Assembly (NCBI GenBank): GCA_003560545.1
Contig: PWLK01000088.1
Location: 1 to 12,457 of the forward strand
Reading direction: 5' to 3'
DNA: 12,457 nt
Origin: Candidatus Woesearchaeota archaeon
GTDB lineage: Archaea; Nanobdellota; Nanobdellia; Woesearchaeales; 21-14-0-10-32-9
The notes beneath the pieces were generated by a model. It was given only the letters and a program-made list of their open reading frames with translations. It made no database searches and was not told the origin of the DNA. The position numbers and the translations under genes were made by a program. This document shows positions 5,332 to 11,401 of the stretch, piece after piece (position 1 is the first letter of the stretch; each line of letters begins with the position of its first letter).

Positions 5332-6438
5332 ATGGGGAGGGATTTGTTCAGGGAAGCGGATAAGGAGTTTAGGCGTATTTCGAAGTCTTTTTATTATCCT
5401 ACTAGGAAGATGCCTTTGGATTTAAGGATGGATATTTTATCTGATTATTTTATGAAGCGTGTTGCTGATGAAATTGAGGACAGCCCTGTTAAGTTGGGGA
5501 GGAAGAAGGGTTTGCTCTACGATCATATTGGTAGCATGCAGGTAGGGGTTCCTGATAAGAATGTGAAGCAGTTCTTAAGCCAGAATCCAAAGGGTACGAG
5601 TCAAAGGGATGCTGTTTCAAGGAATTACGATTTGTTCTTCTCAGTTTTCAAGAATATCTCTGTTCGGTCAAGGATTGTTATTACTGAGACAACTCTTGAA
5701 ATGATTCCTGGTATGTTGAGAGAGGATTTTAGCGAAATAAAAAGCTTTGAGCATCTTAATGAGTATTGTTCTTATGTTGCAGGCATCCCTGGTAAGAGTA
5801 TTACGAGGCTTTTCGGCTTGACAGGTTTCCTTCCTGAAGGCGCGTATAATTATATGTTGAAGTTGAGTAATGAGGCGGGGCTTGGCTTGCAGAAGGCTAA
5901 TATTATAAGAGACATAGCAGGGGATATGGAGGAAGGGCGCTTCTACGTTCCTGAGGAATTACTTGAGAAGTATGGTTTGTCAAGGGATAATTTTGTTATG
6001 ACGGGGGCGAATATTAATGAAGTAATCGCTGATAAGACGCGTTCAAGGTATAAAGTTTTGAATGAAATGGTCTTGGATGCTTCTAAATCCTTGGAATCAA
6101 TGGTTAAATACACTCACTGCATTCCTGTTCCTAATTTGGTTCCTGCGCCGAAGAACAAGACGCGTGAAGAGCTAAAAAGAGAATTAAGCTTGTCAAGAGG
6201 TATGAGGTTTTTCTCGGGGTTTGCGGCTATTCAGTCCATGAAGTCTTTGTATAGGATGCATGATTCCATAAACCCTTTCATGTTGGGCGCTTTTAACGAG
6301 AAAAAGACGATTTATGAGAAAAAGGATGCTCTTAAAACATATTTTTTTATGTTGAGGAATTGGGATTCTCATAAGGCGATCCAGGAAAAATATTCTTTTT
6401 TGCAAAGTCTTACGGCGCAATCGAAAACTATTTATTAA
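5332..6438 (+). CDS. Squalene/phytoene synthase family protein
   Basis: 368 aa, all-alpha trans head-to-head prenyl synthase. Such enzymes join two farnesyl or geranylgeranyl diphosphates to make squalene, dehydrosqualene or phytoene. Visible signatures: Ser19-Phe20 opening helix; first Asp-rich motif ADEIED (45-50) with Asp46 and Asp50; EYCSYVAGIPG (144-154), matching the family YCxYVAG block; and the second Mg-diphosphate motif QKANIIRDIAGD (187-198) with Asp194 and Asp198, continuing EEGRFYVP. The wording QKxNIIRD is closer to squalene synthases than to phytoene synthases, but no membrane helix is seen at the C-terminus, so the product is left open. Length is normal. Third codon positions are strongly T/G (GAT, GTT, TTT, AAG), unlike flanking genes. 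A 21-base gap leads to the ZIP-like gene, probably in the same transcript. Confidence 0.88.
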   Translation: MGRDLFREADKEFRRISKSFYYPTRKMPLDLRMDILSDYFMKRVADEIEDSPVKLGRKKGLLYDHIGSMQVGVPDKNVKQFLSQNPKGTSQRDAVSRNYDLFFSVFKNISVRSRIVITETTLEMIPGMLREDFSEIKSFEHLNEYCSYVAGIPGKSITRLFGLTGFLPEGAYNYMLKLSNEAGLGLQKANIIRDIAGDMEEGRFYVPEELLEKYGLSRDNFVMTGANINEVIADKTRSRYKVLNEMVLDASKSLESMVKYTHCIPVPNLVPAPKNKTREELKRELSLSRGMRFFSGFAAIQSMKSLYRMHDSINPFMLGAFNEKKTIYEKKDALKTYFFMLRNWDSHKAIQEKYSFLQSLTAQSKTIY

Positions 6439-6459
6439 CTCGTTAAAAAGTTTTGTTTT

Positions 6460-7137
6460 ATGCTAGCAATAATACTTGGTTTGGCGATGAGTTTGGCTCA
6501 TCGTTTCAGCTATGAATTGGTTGAGAGGGTTAAGAAGCATCATAATAAGTTGCTGTCTTTCTCTGCGGGAATATCTGTTACATATCTTTTCTTGGAGTTG
6601 CTTCCTTATTTCAGTGAAGGTGCGGCTAGTGTTGATAGGAGGTTGTTTTTTTTCATTCTACTGGGTTTTGTAATGATTCATCTTGCTGAGAAATATATTT
6701 ATTTTCATTTCTATAAGGATAAGCTTAGGAGGGAGCTTGCGTTGGAGAACGCCGCGGTTTCTTTCATATACCATTTCCTTGTCGGGATGCTCTTAGTGGG
6801 GTTTGCCCGAAGTGAGCCTTTGGAGGCTTTGCTTTTTTTCGTCCCTGTTTTCCTGCATACTGCTTTTAACGCTGTTCCTGTTATTATCTCTAAGTCGCTT
6901 GTTGTTAGGGGTATTCTTTCTTCTTCTACGTTTTTGGGTGTTGTTTTTTCAATGTTTGTCTATCCTGAAATGTCTGTTTTTGTTAAGTTTGCCTTGATAG
7001 GTTTTGTGACTGGAATTTTTATTTACATGGTTTTAAGGCATGCTGTGCCTCTTGGGAGGGCGGGTTCTCCTTTTTTCTTGGTTCTTGGTTTTTTGTTCTA
7101 TATTGCTTTCGATATTTTGATGCGCTTGTTTTTCTGA
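6460..7137 (+). CDS. Polytopic membrane protein resembling ZIP metal transporters
   Basis: 225 aa with about seven helices (roughly 1-15, 31-51, 62-84, 97-115, 121-142, 150-168, 174-192, 204-224). The order and loops resemble ZIP-family divalent-metal permeases: SFSAGISVTYLFLELLP (33-49) recalls ZIP helix 2, and helices 4 and 5 carry His105 (YHFLVGM) and His133 (LHTAFNAV), where ZIPs have HNxxDG and HExPxE. The typical Asn, Asp and Glu partners are missing, so binding would be altered or lost. It could also be an unrelated membrane family with chance likeness. It shares the T/G-rich third codon positions of the enzyme gene before it and is likely co-transcribed with it. No function is claimed beyond possible transport. 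Confidence 0.6.
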   Translation: MLAIILGLAMSLAHRFSYELVERVKKHHNKLLSFSAGISVTYLFLELLPYFSEGAASVDRRLFFFILLGFVMIHLAEKYIYFHFYKDKLRRELALENAAVSFIYHFLVGMLLVGFARSEPLEALLFFVPVFLHTAFNAVPVIISKSLVVRGILSSSTFLGVVFSMFVYPEMSVFVKFALIGFVTGIFIYMVLRHAVPLGRAGSPFFLVLGFLFYIAFDILMRLFF

Positions 7138-7141
7138 ACTC

Positions 7142-7149
7142 TTTTTTTT
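7142..7149 (+). terminator. T-tract terminator of the prenyl synthase/ZIP-like pair
   Basis: Eight T residues start four bases after the stop codon, the simple archaeal form. Confidence 0.5.
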
Positions 7150-7158
7150 ACAACAAAA

Positions 7159-7166
7159 TATATAAA
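7159..7166 (+). promoter_or_regulatory. TATA box ahead of the small nuclease-like gene
   Basis: TATATAAA predicts a start near 7188, exactly where an inverted repeat begins, giving a leader of about 56 bases. Confidence 0.5.
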
Positions 7167-7187
7167 TCATTAATACACAGGTTAAGT

Positions 7188-7210
7188 ATACTAAAATACT
7201 TTTTTAGTAT
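7188..7210 (+). repeat. 9-bp inverted repeat (hairpin) at predicted 5' end of mRNA
   Basis: ATACTAAAA (7188-7196) and TTTTAGTAT (7202-7210) are perfect complements around a five-base loop. It may act as a 5' mRNA stem, an operator, or a terminator for the opposite strand. A TAG inside it closes the downstream reading frame, so it is not coding for that gene. Confidence 0.6.
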
Positions 7211-7243
7211 CGCGGGACAACGACAGCTCCTCTGAAAAGGTGT

Positions 7244-7540
7244 TTGCTTATCAAGCTTAATAAACACGACAGGTACGTGCAAAAACTCGTAACACAGATA
7301 GAAAGTGATTACGACGATGTTTCTACTCATTTCAAGCTATCCAAGAAAAAGCGATTAGTAGGCGAGGTAGACATAGTAGCAAAAAGAGGGGATGAATTGC
7401 ACTTATTCGAAGTAAAATGTAGTTACAGGATCTCCAAAGCCAGAAAACAGCTTGCCAGGTTCAGAAAAATCTTTAACGAGCAGAAAATAACCTGTTTTTT
7501 CTACTGCGGCTTAGGAGATACACTGGTAGAAGTCTGCTAA
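7244..7540 (+). CDS. Small PD-(D/E)XK-type nuclease-fold protein
   Basis: 98 aa, basic. The pattern GEVDIVAKRGDELHLFEVK (split: GEVDIVAK at 40-47, RGDELHLFEVK at 48-58) gives an Asp43 followed by Glu56-x-Lys58 on two strands, the usual core of restriction-endonuclease-like folds. An upstream Glu19 in the first helix would complete the metal site, and a basic helix KARKQLARFRKIF (65-77) could touch DNA. Known relatives include resolvases and YraN-like proteins; I cannot place it more exactly. Start is uncertain: TTG at 7244 is used because the frame is closed by TAG at 7205 and there is no ATG. GTG at 7277 is an alternative that would lose the N-terminal segment NKHDRY but keep Glu19. The stop overlaps the convergent RNase HII gene by four bases. 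Confidence 0.65.
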   Translation: MLIKLNKHDRYVQKLVTQIESDYDDVSTHFKLSKKKRLVGEVDIVAKRGDELHLFEVKCSYRISKARKQLARFRKIFNEQKITCFFYCGLGDTLVEVC

Positions 7541-8181
7541 AAATCCCGTAAGCCTTTCTGCTTATCCCTCTCAGCTATCTTCTTATACGTGCTCCACGTC
7601 TTCCTGAAAAAACTATGCTTATCCCAGTTCTTCTCAATAAAAGCCTTAGTCAAAGGATCCGAAGGATAACCTGAGCCAAAATCCTCCCCTGCGATTTTCT
7701 TTAACTTATCAACTTCCCAATCCCTTGTAACCTTAGCCAGTATACTCGCCGCTGCAACAATCTTATAATTCAAATCCGCCTTATGCTCCGCCACGACCTC
7801 GACAGCCTTATCATCAACCATGCTCTTAACATAATCCCTGTACGCATTAATATTATTACTAGGTGAATCCAGGATGACCTTATCCGCTTTCACACTATTT
7901 ATCAGAACGGCACTTGTCTTGCCCTCTAATTTGTTAAGATTCATCCCCTGGTCATTTAAGGCATCATCAATCTCCCCTGGGCTGAGAACAATTATTTTAT
8001 GCTCGCACACCTCTTTGATATGCTCAAACAAATCCTCGCGCTGCTTCCTGGAAAGAAGCTTAGAATCCTTAACCAACGGGCTAATCTTATCAAGATCTTT
8101 CTCTTCAATCGCGCAAATAGCCATAACCATAGGCCCAATCACAGGACCCCTGCCCGCTTCCTCAACACCCGCAACAATCAT
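7537..8181 (-). CDS. rnhB: Ribonuclease HII with Glu at first catalytic position
   Basis: 214 aa, the normal archaeal length. RNase HII cuts RNA in RNA-DNA hybrids and at single ribonucleotides in DNA. Clear family blocks: VEEAGRGPVIGPMV (6-19) with the Gly-Arg-Gly ribonucleotide-recognition motif at 10-12, KDSKLLS (38-44), LDSPSNN (104-110) with Asp105, EHKAD (132-136) with Asp136, AASILAKVTRD (144-154), and GSGYPSDP (169-176) with the conserved Tyr172. The catalytic set is normally Asp-Glu-Asp-Asp; here the first is Glu7 (GAG at 8161-8163) instead of Asp, followed by the usual Glu8. Chemistry of the side chain is kept, but it is one carbon longer. Start ATG has a TATA box 26 bases upstream (leaderless). 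Confidence 0.95.
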   Translation of the reverse strand: MIVAGVEEAGRGPVIGPMVMAICAIEEKDLDKISPLVKDSKLLSRKQREDLFEHIKEVCEHKIIVLSPGEIDDALNDQGMNLNKLEGKTSAVLINSVKADKVILDSPSNNINAYRDYVKSMVDDKAVEVVAEHKADLNYKIVAAASILAKVTRDWEVDKLKKIAGEDFGSGYPSDPLTKAFIEKNWDKHSFFRKTWSTYKKIAERDKQKGLRDF

Positions 8182-8203
8182 AACACAACAAAACCATGTA
8201 GGC

Positions 8204-8210
8204 TTTTAAA
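8204..8210 (-). promoter_or_regulatory. TATA box of rnhB
   Basis: TTTAAAA on the minus strand, centred about 26 bases before the rnhB ATG, predicting a leaderless mRNA. Confidence 0.6.
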
Positions 8211-8222
8211 TTATTTTTCTTT

Positions 8223-8849
8223 TCAAGCAACATCCTTGTATATGTACCTGCTTGCAATCGTGTTAAGGCCTTCGCTGTAATCAGAAAAATTAGTGTGCAT
8301 CTTCCCAAAAATTTCTGCTTGGACACCGTTTTTTTCAAAAGAACAAGCTCTCCTGTAAGATTCAATGCCGATCTCAGCTAGCCCTTCCTCAAATCTTTTC
8401 TTTTTTGCCGGGTCAAAAAACCATTTTTTCATAAGAATAGAATATTCGTTATCATGATGATTTCTGAGAATTCCTGAGTTGAATAAGCACAAATCTCCAA
8501 TAACCTTGCTTGCTTCAGGACTGGAATCCTCAAGAGAAATGTTTTTCAGAAAACTATCATATAATTTCAAATCTTTTTCTTTCAGGATACTTTCAACTCT
8601 CAATGTCTGCTCTCCCAGTAAGTCAGACAGGTAATTTATAATGTTTGTATCCGTCTCCCCCATCTCTGAATATAGGACTTTTGCGGTCAGCAAAAAAAAG
8701 AAATCGTTTGCATTAAGATGAGAAACGTTTTTTGAAGAATAAATCTTCTCCAGCAGGCCACTTGCAATATCATCAACGTATTGTCTTGGCGGTTCTTCCA
8801 GTAATTCATCCCTTAAGAAGCCCACACCTTCATTAAACCCAAACCCCAT
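8223..8849 (-). CDS. Helical protein of unknown function
   Basis: 208 aa from the ATG at 8849, soluble, predominantly helical and acidic to neutral, no signal peptide. A TTG at 8864 would add five residues, but a TATA box centred near 8875 places the transcript start at or very close to the ATG, which decides the start. Recognisable local features only: an acidic-proline segment LLEEPPRQYVDD (16-27), the Phe run DFFFLL (49-54), LRNHHDNEY (128-136) with paired His131-His132, a basic patch FDPAKKKRF (145-153), and Cys121 and Cys169. No family is recognised. The gene sits between the dihydrouridine synthase and RNase HII genes in the same direction but has its own promoter, so a functional link is not implied. 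Confidence 0.7.
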   Translation of the reverse strand: MGFGFNEGVGFLRDELLEEPPRQYVDDIASGLLEKIYSSKNVSHLNANDFFFLLTAKVLYSEMGETDTNIINYLSDLLGEQTLRVESILKEKDLKLYDSFLKNISLEDSSPEASKVIGDLCLFNSGILRNHHDNEYSILMKKWFFDPAKKKRFEEGLAEIGIESYRRACSFEKNGVQAEIFGKMHTNFSDYSEGLNTIASRYIYKDVA

Positions 8850-8871
8850 AGGTTTACTACTCAACAGAAAT

Positions 8872-8879
8872 TATTTAAA
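8872..8879 (-). promoter_or_regulatory. TATA box of the helical-protein gene, overlapping the Dus stop codon
   Basis: TTTAAATA on the minus strand, about 26 bases before the ATG at 8849. It overlaps the TAA of the Dus gene (8875-8877), so one short stretch serves both. Confidence 0.6.
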
Positions 8880-9846
8880 CTTTTTGCTTTTTGAACTCTT
8901 CAATAACTCTTACTAAGTCATCCTTATCCCTGGACTTCCCGATTCTAAGCCTTAGCTCGCTTCCGCCTTTCAACCCTTTTGTGAACTGCATGGCTTGCGT
9001 CCTCACAGCATGGAAGGGTATCTTATAATCCTTGGCATATTCGAGGTATTTAAAGAAATAACCTAATTTTTCATCAGTGCTTATATCCTCATATGTTCCT
9101 GTTTCAAGGTATTCGTTAACCTGCCTGAAAATAAACGGGTTCCCCATCGCTCCACGACCTATCATAACGTAGTCACAGCCAGTTTCCTCAATCATCCTCT
9201 TAGCGTCCTCCGGAGTCCACACATCCCCGTTACCCACCACGGGAATACTAACATTTTCCTTTAACTCCTTAATCAGCGACCAATCCGCTTCCCCGGAATA
9301 GCCTTGTTTCAGGGTACGGGCATGAAGAGCGATCATCTTAACCCCTGCCTCCTCCGCTATCTTTGCAATAGGCAAAAACATTTTTTTATCAGAATCACTA
9401 ATCCCGGCACGAACCTTCAGGGTTACAGGCTTATCAACAGCCTTAACAAGCCTTGTAAAAAGCTCCTTAACATGCTCTTGCTCTTGTAATAAAGCCGCGC
9501 CAGCCATCTGGTTAGTAATATGAGGCGCAGGGCACCCCATGTTAAAATCAATAACGTCAAAGTAAGGCTCAACAATCTTCGCAGCCTTAACAACAAGGTC
9601 AATATCATTCCCGAATAATTGCACGGAGACAGGCCTCTCCCGCTCAGAGTACTCTATGAAATCCGTTATCTTCCTCTCCTGCTCGCGTAACTCCTTCTCC
9701 TTAGCCACAATTGCGTGGACACTGGTAAGCTCAGTCACAACAAGCCCTGCACCGTTCTCACTGCAAAGCAGCCTGAAAGCAGGGTCGCTGACACCGGCCA
9801 TTGGTGCGAAGAAAGCTTTTCCTTTGAATCCTGGAATTTTACTCAT
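8875..9846 (-). CDS. tRNA-dihydrouridine synthase (Dus family)
   Basis: 323 aa from the ATG at 9846. Flavin enzyme that reduces uridine to dihydrouridine in tRNA D loops. The TIM barrel signatures are all present (numbering from this start): FMN-binding APMAGVSDPAFR (14-25), QLFGND, the active-site block DFNMGCPAPHITNQMAGAALL (split: DFNMGCPAPH, ITNQMAGAALL) with the catalytic Cys in GCP, TLKVRAGI, HARTLKQGYSGEADW, VVGNGDV and MIGRGAMGNP. The C-terminal helical RNA-binding part is complete. An in-frame ATG at 9870 would add eight residues; the shorter start gives the usual spacing to APMAG. Which uridine it modifies cannot be read from sequence. Confidence 0.93.
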   Translation of the reverse strand: MSKIPGFKGKAFFAPMAGVSDPAFRLLCSENGAGLVVTELTSVHAIVAKEKELREQERKITDFIEYSERERPVSVQLFGNDIDLVVKAAKIVEPYFDVIDFNMGCPAPHITNQMAGAALLQEQEHVKELFTRLVKAVDKPVTLKVRAGISDSDKKMFLPIAKIAEEAGVKMIALHARTLKQGYSGEADWSLIKELKENVSIPVVGNGDVWTPEDAKRMIEETGCDYVMIGRGAMGNPFIFRQVNEYLETGTYEDISTDEKLGYFFKYLEYAKDYKIPFHAVRTQAMQFTKGLKGGSELRLRIGKSRDKDDLVRVIEEFKKQKV

Positions 9847-9955
9847 AAATAAAAAGGGTTTTAATGCCATTATTAATTTTTACGAATCAAGCAATCAATT
9901 AAAATAAGGCTTTACACCTGTTTTAACGACTATTAAGCTTAGGTTTTTCAAAACA

Positions 9956-9963
9956 TTTATATA
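9956..9963 (+). promoter_or_regulatory. TATA box of the pilin-like operon
   Basis: TTTATATA predicts a start near 9986 and a leader of about 33 bases that contains GGGGTG (10010-10015) just before the ATG. No further TATA box is seen in the operon, whose genes are separated by overlaps or short gaps. Confidence 0.6.
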
Positions 9964-10018
9964 ATAATAAAAAAGGTTTTCATCATTAGCAATATTTGCT
10001 TTTCAAAAAGGGGTGCTC

Positions 10019-10435
10019 ATGAGGAAAGGACAATTCGCAATGGAATACTTCTTAGTCATAGGTTTCTCCCTTGTAATAATAACTCCTATGATATTTCTGC
10101 TTCATAATGAATACAGCAATGTAAGATCTGATGTTCACAGAGAGCACGTTTCGGAACTCTCAAGAGAACTCATCTACCAGGCTGAAAAGCTGTACTACCA
10201 AGGACCTCCTTCCCAGACAACAATGACTGCTTACTTCCCGCCAGGCCTGACAGATGTAAGAGAAGAAAACAACACTTACATCGTATTCAAATTTGAAGAC
10301 GGGAGAGAAATAAATACGTGGAGCAGGGTTCCTATAAATGTCAGCCTGCGTACATTCTCAGGGCAACACAACATCGTACTCTCTGTTAAGAGAAGCGAAA
10401 CAGGAGTATACGTGGAAATAAGGGATGATGACTAG
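10019..10435 (+). CDS. Type IV pilin-like protein, class III signal peptide (gene 1 of 4)
   Basis: 138 aa. MRKG|QFAMEYF is a textbook archaeal class III signal: short basic leader, cut between Gly4 and Gln5 by a prepilin-type peptidase, with Glu9 at mature position +5, followed by a hydrophobic assembly helix to about residue 29. The remaining soluble head (30-138) is mostly beta, with sequons at Asn84 and Asn107. The ATG at 10019 is chosen over GTG 10013 because GGGGTG lies just upstream. The full, canonical signal and first position suggest it may be a main filament subunit, but the small size and operon place would also fit a minor pilin (inference). Confidence 0.8.
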   Translation: MRKGQFAMEYFLVIGFSLVIITPMIFLLHNEYSNVRSDVHREHVSELSRELIYQAEKLYYQGPPSQTTMTAYFPPGLTDVREENNTYIVFKFEDGREINTWSRVPINVSLRTFSGQHNIVLSVKRSETGVYVEIRDDD

Positions 10436-10445
10436 GTTTGGAAAA

Positions 10446-10856
10446 ATGGTTTTGTCAAAGAAAGGACAAGCAGCGTACGAGCTTTTAATATTGTTCTTCT
10501 TCCTAACACTAGGATTTACAGTTTGGCTTATGTTCATATCCTCTGCTCAGCAGAACGCTGAGTACGAACGCAGGGAGTTCCATGTCAGGGACTTCGGCTT
10601 AAGACTCCAGGATGAAATATACACCGTTGCTCTTATGCCAGAAGGATTTGAAAGAAGCATAGACCTCCCACCACACCTCTACGGAACAAGCTACGAATTA
10701 AACATTACAGGATGGGAAAGAAAGTATTTGACTGTAAGCACGGAAGACCACCATCATAACTTCATTATCCCTAACATAACAGGAAGCTTTAACGAAGGCG
10801 AGACAAATACGTTGAAATCAAGACAAGGATATGTTTGTGTGAACGAAGGATGCTGA
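10446..10856 (+). CDS. Type IV pilin-like protein, class III signal peptide (gene 2 of 4)
   Basis: 136 aa from ATG 10446; ATG 10425 and 10428 are possible and would overlap the previous gene. MVLSKKG|QAAYELL has Gln8 as mature +1 and Glu12 as +5, then a Phe-rich hydrophobic helix to about residue 32. The head (33-136) includes a His run DHHHN (101-105), sequons at Asn86 and Asn110, and two cysteines (131, 136) close to the C-terminus, able to form a small disulfide loop CVNEGC. The reading frame overlaps the start of the next gene. Confidence 0.8.
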   Translation: MVLSKKGQAAYELLILFFFLTLGFTVWLMFISSAQQNAEYERREFHVRDFGLRLQDEIYTVALMPEGFERSIDLPPHLYGTSYELNITGWERKYLTVSTEDHHHNFIIPNITGSFNEGETNTLKSRQGYVCVNEGC

Positions 10857-11401
10857 AAAAAAACATTAACCGGAAAGGACAGGTAATGATATTCATAGGC
10901 CTGGTAGCAGTATTCGTTTTCCTCCTGGCATTCACACTCTTCTTTGACTACCTACTATTATCCCCTGGGGTAAGCGGGGAAGAATACAGGTTTATACAAC
11001 AAGAAAATTCAAGACTTGCAGACGCATTACTCCTCCCAGGGTACCCTGAGTCATGGAACAAGGAGTCTGTTATGAGAATAGGACTAGCAGAAAACAATTT
11101 TTTGAACGAAACAAAAGCAGGATACTTCCAAGAACTAACTGAAAACGACGAAGGATACGAAACAGGAAGAAGCCTTCTTGGGTTATTCTACGATTACCTC
11201 GTAATAATAGAAGACGCTGAAGGAAATACTATCCACTCAATAGGCAACTACGAACGTATACCTAACACAAATGGTTTTATAACAGAAGAAGACCTTAAAA
11301 GCACGAACCCATCCGCGATAGCCATCCAGGAAAGAACCATCCTGCGCGAAACGAACGGGGTTTCGAATGTGAAAATAAAAGTTTACACGTACCAAAGATG
11401 A
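10850..11401 (+). CDS. Pilin-like protein lacking Glu5 (gene 3 of 4)
   Basis: 183 aa from ATG 10850, whose codons overlap the previous stop (ATGCTGA) and follow GAAGG. MLKKNINRKG|QVMIFIG has the Gly-Gln cut site (10/11) but no Glu at +5 (Phe instead). The hydrophobic helix runs to about residue 37. The head (40-183) contains an acidic helical stretch (95-107) and a sequon at Asn86. In type II secretion and type IV pili, the pseudopilin without Glu5 is the one at the tip (family knowledge), which suggests a tip or initiating role here (inference). Confidence 0.75.
   Translation: MLKKNINRKGQVMIFIGLVAVFVFLLAFTLFFDYLLLSPGVSGEEYRFIQQENSRLADALLLPGYPESWNKESVMRIGLAENNFLNETKAGYFQELTENDEGYETGRSLLGLFYDYLVIIEDAEGNTIHSIGNYERIPNTNGFITEEDLKSTNPSAIAIQERTILRETNGVSNVKIKVYTYQR

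Noticed and set aside
5228..5425. Plus-strand open frame overlapping tRNA-Ser and the synthase start
   Set aside because: It reads through the tRNA and is out of frame with the synthase.
8162..8365. Minus-strand open frame bridging the rnhB upstream region and the helical-protein gene
   Set aside because: It runs through the rnhB promoter and in another frame of a better supported gene.
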